Source of the DNA: Fimbriimonadaceae bacterium
Lineage (GTDB): Bacteria; Armatimonadota; Fimbriimonadia; Fimbriimonadales; Fimbriimonadaceae
Assembly: GCA_025934835.1 (NCBI GenBank)
Contig: JAICWL010000016.1
Location: 1 to 47,746, forward strand
Length of the DNA stretch: 47,746 bases
Direction of reading: 5' to 3'
Shown here: positions 24,009 to 32,197 of the stretch, piece by piece
Position numbering within the stretch: the stretch's first letter is position 1
Layout: the number at the start of each line of letters is the position of its first letter
Notes under the pieces: generated by a model
The model's database searches: none
What the model was told of the DNA's origin: nothing
What the model saw: only the letters and a program-made list of their open reading frames with translations
Program-made: the position numbers and the translations under genes

Positions 24009-25019
24009 ATGGCAACACGAGTAGGCATCAACGGTTTCGGACGCATCGGAAGGCTTTCCCTCCGCACCATCCTCGAGCGCCATCCCGAGGAGATCGAAGT
24101 CGTAGCCGTCAATGACCTGACGGATACGGCCACGAACGCCTTCCTGTTCAAATACGACAGCACTTATGGGCCATTCAAAGGAGAAGTCGGCCATGGCGAA
24201 GGTTCGCTGACCGTCTGCGGCAAGCCGATCAAAGTTTTCAGCGAGCGAGACCCGGGAGCGATTCCCTGGGGCTCGGTCGGAGTCGATATTGTTGTCGAAT
24301 CCACCGGTCTGTTCACAGACGCCACGAAGGCGGCCGCCCATCTGAATTCCGGCGCGAAGAAGGTGGTCATATCGGCCCCGGCCAAGAATGAGGACGTCAC
24401 GATCGTGCTCGGCGTAAACGAGGCGATGTACGATCCAGCGAAGCACCGGGTTATTTCGAACGCGAGCTGCACGACGAACGGTCTCGCTCCGGTTGCCAAG
24501 GTGCTCCACGAGCGCTTCGGCATCGACAAGGGGCTGCTGACGACCGTCCACTCCTACACGAACTCTCAGAAAACCCAGGATACGGCGGCTAAGGACCTCC
24601 GGGACGCGCGCGCAGCCGCTCAGAACATCGTGCCGAGCAGCACGGGCGCGGCCAAGGCGGTGGGACTCGTTATTCCGGAGCTGAAGGGCCGTTTCACCGG
24701 AATGGCTTTCCGGGTGCCGACCGCCACGGTCTCGGTCGTCGACTTCACTGCGCTGCTGAACAAAGAAGCGAGCATCGAAGAGATCAACCAGGCTATGTGC
24801 GAGTACAGCAGAGGACCGATGAAGGGAATATTGGCCTACTCGGACGAGCCGCTCGTATCGACCGACCTCAAAGGGAACCCGTATTCGAGCATCTTTAGCT
24901 CGGTCGACACCGTCGGTGTGGGAAATCTAGTGAAGGTCGTGAGCTGGTACGACAATGAGTGGGGCTACTCATGCCGGATAGCCGACATTCTGAAGTTCAT
25001 CGCCGATAAGGGGCTCTAA
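24009..25019 (+). CDS. gap: Glyceraldehyde-3-phosphate dehydrogenase, type I
   Basis: This central glycolytic enzyme oxidises glyceraldehyde 3-phosphate with NAD and phosphate. The 336-residue protein has GINGFGRIGR (NAD loop), NDLTD with the adenosine-binding Asp, the catalytic SNASCTTNGLAPVAK (Cys near 154) and the HSYTNSQ histidine. C-terminal motifs include SWYDNEWGYS. Start 24009 has GGAG at five bases. A longer 5' frame overlaps the MFS gene and lacks family residues. A strong rho-independent terminator follows, so gap is probably transcribed alone or as the end of its unit. pgk and tpiA, usual partners, are not adjacent. Confidence 0.97.
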   Translation: MATRVGINGFGRIGRLSLRTILERHPEEIEVVAVNDLTDTATNAFLFKYDSTYGPFKGEVGHGEGSLTVCGKPIKVFSERDPGAIPWGSVGVDIVVESTGLFTDATKAAAHLNSGAKKVVISAPAKNEDVTIVLGVNEAMYDPAKHRVISNASCTTNGLAPVAKVLHERFGIDKGLLTTVHSYTNSQKTQDTAAKDLRDARAAAQNIVPSSTGAAKAVGLVIPELKGRFTGMAFRVPTATVSVVDFTALLNKEASIEEINQAMCEYSRGPMKGILAYSDEPLVSTDLKGNPYSSIFSSVDTVGVGNLVKVVSWYDNEWGYSCRIADILKFIADKGL

Positions 25020-25037
25020 ACCCTCCTTAGATCAGGG

Positions 25038-25063
25038 GCCCCGCCAATCTGACGGGGCTTTTT
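25038..25063 (+). terminator. Rho-independent terminator after gap
   Basis: GCCCCG (25038-25043), a 9-nt loop and CGGGGC (25053-25058) form a 6-bp GC stem followed by TTTTT (25059-25063), beginning 19 bases after the gap stop codon. It is the clearest intrinsic terminator in the window. Confidence 0.88.
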
Positions 25064-25090
25064 CCTGCTCACCTCTGGTTTCATGGGTCC

Positions 25091-25558
25091 GTGGGTCCAG
25101 AATTCTACGAACGGCGCATGGCCCCGCTCCTGACGGGCAAGAGCCCCAAGCTCGTCGCCCGTCTGCCAAGCGGCTTCGTCGTCATGGGCGACGCCCAATT
25201 CCTTCCCGGCTACGTGCTGCTTCTGGCGTACCCCTACGTAAGCCAGTTGAACGACCTCGAGCCAGACGCCAGGCGCGCTTTCCTCGTTGATATGAGCCTC
25301 GTCGGCGATGCCGTCCGAGCGGCGACAGGCGCCAAGCGAATCAATTACTCGATTTACGGCAACCAGGATCCGTTCCTTCATGCGCATGTCGTCCCGCGCT
25401 TCGATTCCGAGGATCCGGGGCTCGCGACCTTGCCGCCGCTCTCGATCCCGGCTGAGATTCGCGACGCCCCCGTTCACTCGTTCGATCTCGAGCGCCACGG
25501 CGCAATCCGCGATAGAATCCGCGACGCGCTGCTGGCACTCGACCCGGCACGATACTAG
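25091..25558 (+). CDS. HIT-like nucleotide hydrolase or transferase with an altered triad
   Basis: This 155-residue protein has the fold markers of the histidine-triad superfamily. The active-site strand is DPFLHAHVVPRF, where HxHxHxx of typical HIT enzymes becomes FxHxHxx: the first His is Phe, while the presumed nucleophilic middle and following His remain. GYVLLLAYPYVSQLNDL precedes it as the core strand. HIT enzymes hydrolyse dinucleotides such as Ap4A. Activity may persist, but the substrate is unknown. GTG at 25091 is the only good in-frame start. Its end shares CTAG with convergent argJ. Confidence 0.75.
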   Translation: MGPEFYERRMAPLLTGKSPKLVARLPSGFVVMGDAQFLPGYVLLLAYPYVSQLNDLEPDARRAFLVDMSLVGDAVRAATGAKRINYSIYGNQDPFLHAHVVPRFDSEDPGLATLPPLSIPAEIRDAPVHSFDLERHGAIRDRIRDALLALDPARY

Positions 25559-26697
25559 GTGTGGTACTCGGCGTTGATCCGTACGTATCCGTAGCCAAGG
25601 TCACACGTGTAGATGCTCTCCGTGCTCCCTGCCCCGACAACGAGATCGACCAAGACGTTGTCCGACTTAAGAGCCACGGAAACGTGCTTGGGGTCGAATG
25701 GCGCGGGCCCGCCGTTCTCGAACAACACATGCTCGTCTCCTCCCGCGTGTAGCGAAAGCCGTACGTCCTCCAGGCAAAACGGCACGCCCGCCCGCCCGGC
25801 GGCCATGAGCAGCCGGCCCCAATTCGGATCGCAGCCGAACATCGCCGTCTTGACCAACGGCGATTCTGCGATGGTGCGCGCGATCTTTTTCGGATCTTCG
25901 CTGCCCGTGACGCGAACCTCGATTAGCTTCGTTGCGCCCTCGCCGTCACGTGCGACCTGCTTCGCGAGAGAAAGGCACACGGACGAAATGCCCGCTCGCA
26001 ATTCCTCCTCCGACGCCTGGTAGTCCGACGCCCCGTTCGCTATCACCAGCAGCATGTCGTTGGTCGAAGTGTCCCCATCCACCGTCATGCAGTTGAACGA
26101 ATTGTCCGCGGCATCCCTCAAAATAGAAGCGAGGTCCAAACCGTCTACAGCCGCATCTGTGACGACGAAGGCAAGCATGGTGGCCATGTTCGGCGAGATC
26201 ATCCCAGAGCCTTTGGCGACGCCATAGACGCTGGCCCGTCCAGCCGGGGCGCTCGCTTGCTTCTCGACTAAATCGGTCGTAAGAATTGCATCCATGAACG
26301 GCCGGGGATCGTCGCCCAGCAAGCCGGCAGCCTCCTCGACGCCGCGCTCGACCTTCGACATGTCGAGGATCTGACCGATGACCCCCGTCGAAGCGACGCC
26401 TACCTGGCCCGGGTCCAAACGGAGTGCGCAAGCTGCCAGTTCGGCCATGCGAGCCGTATCGCGTTCCCCTTGCAGCCCCGTGCAGCAATTCGCATTGCCG
26501 CTATTCACCACAATCGCCCGCATGCCGCCCTTCGAGACGACTTCCCGGGTGTAGTCCACGCACGCCGCTCGGACGTTGTTCGAAGTAAAGACGCCCGCGC
26601 TCGCCGCTGGCCTGTCGGAAACCAACAGGCCGAGGTCGTTCCGCTTGTTCTTCAAGCCGCACCGCACACCTGCAAATCGAAAACCCGCTGGGATCAT
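25555..26697 (-). CDS. argJ: Bifunctional ornithine acetyltransferase / N-acetylglutamate synthase ArgJ
   Basis: ArgJ transfers acetyl from N-acetylornithine to glutamate, recycling the acetyl group in arginine synthesis. The 380-residue precursor carries the autocleavage site KGSGMISPNMATMLAF, where the Thr of MATML becomes the nucleophile of the beta subunit. GFRFAGVRCGLKNKRNDL forms the N-terminus, and KTAMFGCDPNWGRLLMA the substrate-binding region. Start 26697 overlaps the argC stop by ATGA, so the two are translationally coupled. Whether it is mono- or bifunctional cannot be told from sequence alone. No other arg genes are in the window. Confidence 0.96.
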   Translation of the reverse strand: MIPAGFRFAGVRCGLKNKRNDLGLLVSDRPAASAGVFTSNNVRAACVDYTREVVSKGGMRAIVVNSGNANCCTGLQGERDTARMAELAACALRLDPGQVGVASTGVIGQILDMSKVERGVEEAAGLLGDDPRPFMDAILTTDLVEKQASAPAGRASVYGVAKGSGMISPNMATMLAFVVTDAAVDGLDLASILRDAADNSFNCMTVDGDTSTNDMLLVIANGASDYQASEEELRAGISSVCLSLAKQVARDGEGATKLIEVRVTGSEDPKKIARTIAESPLVKTAMFGCDPNWGRLLMAAGRAGVPFCLEDVRLSLHAGGDEHVLFENGGPAPFDPKHVSVALKSDNVLVDLVVGAGSTESIYTCDLGYGYVRINAEYHT

Positions 26698-27698
26698 GGC
26701 CACACCCCGCTCACCGGCAACCCGGTTTCCTCGGGCAAACCCGCCATAATGTTCATGTTCTGGATCGCCTGCCCTGCGGCGCCTTTCACTAGGTTGTCGA
26801 TCACGCTCGACACCACCGCAAATTCGGTGGACGCGTCGTAGTCCACATTGATGAGGCAAAGGTTCGAGCCGTGAACGAGCTTCGTCGACGGCGGCGAGCC
26901 GACCACCTGCACGAACGGCCGACCGTTATAGAACGCTTGGAACATCTCAGCGCTGGGCGGCTTCGTCACCTGCGCATGAATCGTGGCTTCGATCCCTCGC
27001 GCCGCCGGGATCAGATGAGGCGAAAATCGCACAGGGCGACCGGCCATCTGCTCGATCTCCGGCGTGTGCCTGTGCCCGACCATGGCATACCCCTTGAAGC
27101 CGCCGCTCAGCTCGCTGAAAAGATAGTCCGTTTCCTTGCGCGAGCGGCCCGCCCCGGATACTCCCGATTTGGCATCCACGATCGGCGTGCCGACAACCGT
27201 TCCGGAGGCGATCAGCGGCATGAGCGCCAGGAGCGCCGCGGTCGGATAGCAGCCGGGATTCGCCACGATCTTGGCGTCAGCAAGCTCTTCGACGTCCGTG
27301 AGTTCGGGAAGTCCGTAAACGGCGCGCACGTCAGCAGCGCCTTTCGGCCGCTCCCTTTGATAGAACCTCTCGTAAACCGACGGTTCTTTCAGACGGAAGT
27401 CGCCGGACAGGTCGATTACGCGCGTCGTCGCGAGCAGTTCCGGAGCGTGCTCCAACGCGAATCCGGCTTCCTGGCAAAGGAAGGTGAAATCCGCCCGTAG
27501 CGACGCCGGATCGAAGTCGCTGAGAACTAAATCGGTATGCAGCCAGGGGCACAGTTCGGAAAGTCGACGGCCCGCGCTACGCCCGGATGTCGCCAATGCG
27601 ACCTCGGCGCAAGGGTGGCTCGCAAGAAGGCGCACGATTTCCGCACCCGCGTATCCGCTTGCCCCCACGACGGCGACTCTCAGTCCTCTGTGTGCCAT
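26694..27698 (-). CDS. argC: N-acetyl-gamma-glutamyl-phosphate reductase ArgC
   Basis: ArgC reduces N-acetylglutamyl phosphate to the semialdehyde with NADPH in arginine synthesis. The 334-residue protein has the cofactor motif VVGASGYAGAEIVRLL near residue 10 and the catalytic Cys in ANPGCYPTAALL near 148. Further markers are SGVSGAGR and HRHTPEIEQ. Length is slightly short but within range. It is followed by argJ with a four-base overlap, the common argC-argJ pair. Upstream (27699-27777) no ARG-box-like palindrome was noticed. Confidence 0.96.
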   Translation of the reverse strand: MAHRGLRVAVVGASGYAGAEIVRLLASHPCAEVALATSGRSAGRRLSELCPWLHTDLVLSDFDPASLRADFTFLCQEAGFALEHAPELLATTRVIDLSGDFRLKEPSVYERFYQRERPKGAADVRAVYGLPELTDVEELADAKIVANPGCYPTAALLALMPLIASGTVVGTPIVDAKSGVSGAGRSRKETDYLFSELSGGFKGYAMVGHRHTPEIEQMAGRPVRFSPHLIPAARGIEATIHAQVTKPPSAEMFQAFYNGRPFVQVVGSPPSTKLVHGSNLCLINVDYDASTEFAVVSSVIDNLVKGAAGQAIQNMNIMAGLPEETGLPVSGVWP

Positions 27699-27777
27699 GG
27701 AAGCTACTCAGGTTACCTGCACGCCACCGACTGCGATGCGGATGGACCCATCTGCGGCAGATCACCGGGTCCGGCCG

Positions 27778-28335
27778 CTACAAGCTGCCGACAAGCCCGA
27801 TGAACAGCCCGCGCAGTTGCCCCGACCCGGAAGCGAAGTAGCTCAGCTCCAGGTTCGGGCTGAGCTGCCGTAGAAACCCGCCCGTAAGCGGCGTGCCCAC
27901 GGCAAACATCGCTACCGAACCGCTGTCCCCATGGAACTCGACGGCTCGCGGCTCGCAGTGTGAAAACCCTGCCCCAAATTTGCCGTACAGGCCGCTCTTG
28001 CCGAAAACGTGACGCACCGTGCCGAGCAGCCGGTAGACGTCCCCATCGGAGTCGCTGCCGTGGAAAAGTCTGCCGCCCCCGAACCACTGAAACCCGACGG
28101 CAACATCGGTATCGAACATGCTGTAGATCGGAAGCTCAGCGCCAATAAACGGGCCCTCCAGATGCGTATTGTTGCCTCGGAAGTCTGTGAAGTCGCCGCT
28201 GAAGCCATAGCCGGCTTCGACGCGCACCTTCAGCACATTTGGCGTGGCGCCGGGAATCTGAGCGCCGGCATAGCCGAAGGCTAAGGCGCACAACGGGACG
28301 AGCGCGATGCGATTCATCGAGGCCCAGTCTATCAT
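27778..28335 (-). CDS. Small exported beta-barrel protein of unknown function
   Basis: This 185-residue exported protein is not recognised as a known family. A signal peptide ends near residue 25 (GYAGA). The mature part has repeated amphipathic strands with FGSG and GxG turns, such as VRVEAGYGFSGDF, DVAVGFQWFGGGRLF and GLYGKFGAGFSH, which suggests a compact outer-membrane beta-barrel of eight strands. Its start at 28335 overlaps the amidase stop by ATGA; an alternative ATG lies at 28317 and would leave a better signal peptide. It may be co-transcribed with the amidase. A precise role cannot be inferred. Confidence 0.68.
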   Translation of the reverse strand: MIDWASMNRIALVPLCALAFGYAGAQIPGATPNVLKVRVEAGYGFSGDFTDFRGNNTHLEGPFIGAELPIYSMFDTDVAVGFQWFGGGRLFHGSDSDGDVYRLLGTVRHVFGKSGLYGKFGAGFSHCEPRAVEFHGDSGSVAMFAVGTPLTGGFLRQLSPNLELSYFASGSGQLRGLFIGLVGSL

Positions 28336-29699
28336 GCTCCGCTCGGATGCTTCTTATGGAGGTCCGTAACCCTTTGAAAGTCCCGCACAATCCGATAACA
28401 TGTCGCTTCTTCGAAGCACGGCGCTATAATCTGCCCGCCCAGCGGGGCGCCGTCCTCGAACCCCATCGGAAATGCCATTGCCGGCCACCCCAGAAGGTTC
28501 GGCGGCGAGATCATTTCGCCGCCCATGTTCACCCAGGTCTTGTCCAAAGGCTGATCGACCGGCACCGCTTTGTGATAGAAAACGGGCGTGAAGATGCAGT
28601 CGCATTTTTCCCAGATCCGATTCGCCTGCAGCGCCTCGTTTCGAAGCCTCATCGCCCACAGGTAGTCGATCGCCTTGGTCTCCAGCGCCGCTGCGAAGCC
28701 CGCCACTTGGTCCACATCCTGGAGCATCTGGAATCGGTCGCTACGGATAAAGTTCTCGTGCGCGCTCGCACCTTCGGCGTCCACAATGATGTTCATCGCG
28801 GTTTCATACGGCAGATCGGGCATAGCCACGTCGGCTGTTTCGTAGCCCATCTTTCTGAGAGTGTCCAGAACAAAGTGGTACGACTTCTCCGCCGCATCCG
28901 CCTTGTTCTTCGCAAAATCCTCTTTCAGCAGGCCGATCTTCGGACGCTTTCCGGAGCGCAGACTCAGCTTCTGATCGAGTGTCGATGGGTCGTTGGGGTC
29001 CTTCCCCGCAATCGCGCTCAGGACGAGTCCGCAGTCCTCCGCCGAGCGGCAGATCGGCCCGATCTTATCGAGGGTCCAGGCTAGCGCCATCGCACCGTGG
29101 CGGCTTACCCGGCCATAGGTCGCCCGAAATCCTGTGCAGCCGTTGAACGCGCTGGGGCAAGTGATGCTTCCGCTCGTTTCCGTGCCAATCGAATAGCCCA
29201 CGCAGCCGAGCGCCGTGCTTATGCCGCTTCCGCTGCTCGATCCACCGGCCCATAGCGAAGGGTCCCAGGCGTTCTTCCCCGGCCCCATACGGCTGGCATT
29301 CGCTACGTTGTAGTTCCCTCCGCCGGCAAGCTCGATCATTTCGAGCTTGGCCACCAACACCCCGCCGGCGTCTTGAAGCCTCGAAACAACGGTCGCGTCG
29401 TAATCGAAAACCTGGTCGGCATGTCCCGGCGAGCCCCACCGGGTAGGAATCCCCTTGGTGGCAAGCAGGTCTTTCACTCCGAATGGAATCCCGTGCAGAG
29501 GGTTGCTGGAGCTCGTCGCGTCGGCAGCTCTTGCCTGTCGCATTGCAAGGTCCTCGGTCAGCTCTGCTACCGCATTGTGGGCGGCTCCCAGCGTTCGCAG
29601 CCGCTCCAGGTACATCTGCGTGAGCTCTACCGAGGAAACCTTCTTGGATCGCAGCGCAGCCCCGAGCTCTCCGATGCTTGAAAATGGATCGACGCTCAT
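28332..29699 (-). CDS. Amidase, amidase-signature family
   Basis: Amidase-signature enzymes hydrolyse diverse amides with a Ser-cisSer-Lys triad. In this 455-residue protein Lys lies in PFGVKDLLA (about residue 73), the cis-Ser in AGGSSSGSG (about 150) and the nucleophilic Ser in GTETSGSITCPS (about 174). The family spans GatA and many catabolic amidases. The gatC and gatB partners are absent here, so it is probably not the glutamyl-tRNA amidotransferase. It overlaps the Tat-signal gene by ATGA upstream and the beta-barrel gene by ATGA downstream. It has no signal of its own, so how it relates to the exported neighbours is open. Confidence 0.9.
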   Translation of the reverse strand: MSVDPFSSIGELGAALRSKKVSSVELTQMYLERLRTLGAAHNAVAELTEDLAMRQARAADATSSSNPLHGIPFGVKDLLATKGIPTRWGSPGHADQVFDYDATVVSRLQDAGGVLVAKLEMIELAGGGNYNVANASRMGPGKNAWDPSLWAGGSSSGSGISTALGCVGYSIGTETSGSITCPSAFNGCTGFRATYGRVSRHGAMALAWTLDKIGPICRSAEDCGLVLSAIAGKDPNDPSTLDQKLSLRSGKRPKIGLLKEDFAKNKADAAEKSYHFVLDTLRKMGYETADVAMPDLPYETAMNIIVDAEGASAHENFIRSDRFQMLQDVDQVAGFAAALETKAIDYLWAMRLRNEALQANRIWEKCDCIFTPVFYHKAVPVDQPLDKTWVNMGGEMISPPNLLGWPAMAFPMGFEDGAPLGGQIIAPCFEEATCYRIVRDFQRVTDLHKKHPSGA

Positions 29700-29998
29700 G
29701 CCGATGTCCGCTCCCGACCGCTTGGAACAAAGCGCATCGCCGGCTCGCTGTTCTCAGTTAGTTTGTGCTTGAGCCTATCGTCCGAATTGCCACGGCTATT
29801 CTTGACGGCGTCTGCCAGCAGTTTCTTTGCCTCGTCGCTTAGCGGCTTGGCGAGCTGCTTCTGGATGTCTTCAAGCAAAAAGGGCGGAGCCGCTGGTCGC
29901 TCGTCGCCTTGCGCGGCGACTATAGCCGGCAGCGCCGTGGCGGCAGCGAGCGCAGCGCCCGACTTCAGAAGTTGGCGCCGAGACTGGTCTGCTTGCAT
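29696..29998 (-). CDS. Small Tat-exported protein of unknown function
   Basis: This 100-residue protein begins with a twin-arginine signal SRRQLLKSG followed by a hydrophobic alanine-rich core and a cleavage site near AAQGD (about 29). Export in folded form by the Tat system is predicted. The mature part (about 70 residues) has an acidic, lysine-rich helix PFLLEDIQKQLAKPLSDEAKK and the tail SEPAMRFVPS. I recognise no domain. Its stop overlaps the amidase start by ATGA, so the two are coupled and the protein may serve as an escort or partner of the amidase. It is divergent from speE, 69 bp away. Confidence 0.75.
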   Translation of the reverse strand: MQADQSRRQLLKSGAALAAATALPAIVAAQGDERPAAPPFLLEDIQKQLAKPLSDEAKKLLADAVKNSRGNSDDRLKHKLTENSEPAMRFVPSGRERTSA

Positions 29999-30067
29999 GG
30001 CTTACGGTTCTACATCCTGCCCGTGGGTTCCTGCCAACCCCGAGCAGATAAACTGCCCACTTCAGCG

Positions 30068-30895
30068 ATGACGCTCACCTTCCCTATTCGCAGCGACAAG
30101 CTCTCGATGAACGTCCACGTGCGAGAACACCTGCATCACGAGCTTTCCGACTTCCAGGCCATCGATATTTACGACACCGACGTGTTCGGCCGGGCGTTAT
30201 TTCTCGACGGCCACATCCAGCTCACGACGTTCGACGAGGCCGCTTACCACGAGTGCCTGGTCGATATTCCGGCCCTGTCTCTGTCCCAGTTTCGCCGCGC
30301 CCTCGTTATCGGCGGTGGCGACGGAGGCGCCCTCCGCGAGCTTTGCCGTCACCGATCGCTCGAGCATGTGGACGTGGTCGAAATCGACCCACGTGTGGTC
30401 GCAGTTTCGAAGCAGCTCTTGCCGACGCTGAGCGCGGGTGCGTTCGAGGATCCGCGCGCCTCGCTTCACATCGAGGATGCCTTCGCCTTTGTCCAGCGCC
30501 CGGAATCGCCATACGATCTCATCGTGGTCGATTCAACCGACGTTTACGAAGACGAGGAAGGTGAGCTCAGCGAACGGCTCTTTACGGACGAGTTTTACGC
30601 CAAGCTGTCGGACCTGCTCGCCCCGAGCGGCATGGTCGTCACACAAGCGGACAACGTCGTGTTCTGCCCTGAGTCCTCCGTCGAAATCGACCGTATGTTC
30701 GCACGCATTTTCCCCGAACACGGTTCATATCGCGGCCTAGTCCCCTCGTTTGGCGGCTATTCAGGGTTCTGCTGGGCGAGTAAGGGCGCCACTTTACGCG
30801 AGGGTTTCGAACCAGGTCCCCTGCACTTCTCTTACTTGAACGAGGCTACGTACGCTCTGGCGTTCTCGCCGTTGAGCTTTTCGGCTCATGAGTAG
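30068..30895 (+). CDS. speE: Polyamine aminopropyltransferase (spermidine synthase) SpeE
   Basis: SpeE transfers an aminopropyl group from decarboxylated SAM to putrescine to make spermidine. The 275-residue protein has VIGGGDGGALREL (SAM site, near residue 80), the acidic VVEIDPRVV loop and DSTD near the active site; the loop that usually reads GPA is YEDEEGE here. YHE and YSGFCWAS motifs support the assignment. The start at 30068 replaces a longer frame that overlaps the divergent gene. No speA or speD lies adjacent, so the putrescine and dcSAM supply is elsewhere. phzF follows after 27 bases. Confidence 0.9.
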   Translation: MTLTFPIRSDKLSMNVHVREHLHHELSDFQAIDIYDTDVFGRALFLDGHIQLTTFDEAAYHECLVDIPALSLSQFRRALVIGGGDGGALRELCRHRSLEHVDVVEIDPRVVAVSKQLLPTLSAGAFEDPRASLHIEDAFAFVQRPESPYDLIVVDSTDVYEDEEGELSERLFTDEFYAKLSDLLAPSGMVVTQADNVVFCPESSVEIDRMFARIFPEHGSYRGLVPSFGGYSGFCWASKGATLREGFEPGPLHFSYLNEATYALAFSPLSFSAHE

Positions 30896-30922
30896 CTGGA
30901 GCCGCGCCTATACTCGCAATCG

Positions 30923-31735
30923 ATGATCCCGATCTACGTCGTAGATGCCTTTACCGACGAGCCGTTCCGCGGCAACCCCGCTGGCGTCGTGACGCTTGGC
31001 GCAAACGATGCCCTCACCGAACATCAGATGCAGTCCCTGGCAGCCGAAATGAAGCATGCGGAGACCGCCTTCCTCACTCCGCGCGGCTCGGACTGGGGCC
31101 TTCGCTGGTTCACCCCCACTACCGAAGTCGATCTCTGCGGCCACGCGACCCTCGCTTCGGCGTTCGTGCTTTGGAACGCAGGGCTCGCGCCTGAAACCGG
31201 GCGAATCACTTTTCAAACGCGAAGCGGACCATTGCTAGCCTCGCGCGCTGGCCAGTTTATCGAGCTCGACTTTCCGGCCGAGCCCCCCACGATGGCAGGG
31301 GCCGAAGTAGAGGAGCGCGTCCAAGCCGCGCTCGGCAAAGCTAAAGCGAGTTGGGTGGGTTCAAATCGCATGGACGCGATGGCGATTCTCGATAGCGAGC
31401 GCGCGGTGCGCGAGCTGCACCCAGATATCGAAGCTATCGAGAGGCTGGACTTTCGAGGGCTCATTGTCACCGCGCAGTCCGATTCCAGCCAATACGATTT
31501 CGTTTCGCGCTTCTTCGCTCCCGGCGCCGGCGTGGTCGAAGATGATGCGACAGGATCGGCCCACTGCGCGCTAGGGCCGTATTGGGCAGAAGTATTGGGC
31601 AAGGCCGACCTGAAGGCATACCAGGCTTCGCCCCGAGGCGCGGAGATCGGGGTCCGCGTCGCCGGCCCTCGTGTCCATCTTCTCGGCAAAGCGGCATTGG
31701 TGCTCGAAGGAGCTCTTACTTGCTTCGGTTCGTAA
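30923..31735 (+). CDS. PhzF-family isomerase/epimerase
   Basis: This 270-residue PhzF-fold protein has the same two-domain layout as diaminopimelate epimerase. The active-site Glu lies in KHAETAFL near residue 47 and the C-terminal signature DDATGSAHCALGPYW near 210. The N-terminal VVDAFTDEPFRGNPAGVV is diagnostic. PhzF isomerises a phenazine precursor, but most genomic homologues have other, unknown substrates. It is 27 bases after speE and overlaps a GNAT gene by 16 bases. No phenazine genes are present. Confidence 0.9.
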   Translation: MIPIYVVDAFTDEPFRGNPAGVVTLGANDALTEHQMQSLAAEMKHAETAFLTPRGSDWGLRWFTPTTEVDLCGHATLASAFVLWNAGLAPETGRITFQTRSGPLLASRAGQFIELDFPAEPPTMAGAEVEERVQAALGKAKASWVGSNRMDAMAILDSERAVRELHPDIEAIERLDFRGLIVTAQSDSSQYDFVSRFFAPGAGVVEDDATGSAHCALGPYWAEVLGKADLKAYQASPRGAEIGVRVAGPRVHLLGKAALVLEGALTCFGS

Positions 31736-32190
31736 GCGTCGACACGCCGAACGATCCGCTGGTATCAGTCGCCCGCAGCCTGATACTGACGTACGCGGAA
31801 GAGTTGGCGGTCGACCTGTGCTTTCAAGGCTTCGACGACGAGATCGCGAATCTCCCAGGCAAATACGCTCCTCCTTCCGGGGTTTTGCTCCTCGCGGAGA
31901 GCGACCAGGGATACGTCGGTTGCGGAGCGCTTCGCGATCTCGGCGACGATGTCTGTGAGCTGAAGAGGATATTCGTCGCAAAAGAGCAACGCGGACAGGG
32001 CATCGCTCGCGCGCTTTCCTTAGAGTTGTTGACCCGAGCTCGAGCCGGAGGATACAGTCGCGCCCGGCTGGACACCCTTGCCCGCTTGACGCCGGCCATC
32101 GCGCTCTATCAGAGCCTCGGATTCCGCGAGATTCCACCTTACAACTTCAACCCGCAGCCGGATATCAAGTACTTCGAGATCGACCTCTAA
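31720..32190 (+). CDS. GNAT-family N-acetyltransferase
   Basis: This 156-residue acetyltransferase of the GNAT superfamily has the acetyl-CoA motif EQRGQGIARAL near residue 85 and the C-terminal strand ALYQSLGFREIPPY. The core LKRIFVA strand precedes it. The acceptor is unknown. I place the start at TTG 31720, because AAGGAG lies seven bases before it, while the in-frame alternatives upstream are inside phzF. This makes a 16-base overlap with phzF, typical of co-translation. Longer frames starting at 31582 lack family support. Confidence 0.83.
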   Translation: MLRFVSVDTPNDPLVSVARSLILTYAEELAVDLCFQGFDDEIANLPGKYAPPSGVLLLAESDQGYVGCGALRDLGDDVCELKRIFVAKEQRGQGIARALSLELLTRARAGGYSRARLDTLARLTPAIALYQSLGFREIPPYNFNPQPDIKYFEIDL

Positions 32191-32197
32191 GACCTGC

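Noticed and set aside
22942-24018. Minus-strand reading frame of 358 codons
   Set aside because: It is antisense to the MFS transporter and rich in Asp, His and Arg, as expected for the complement of hydrophobic codons.
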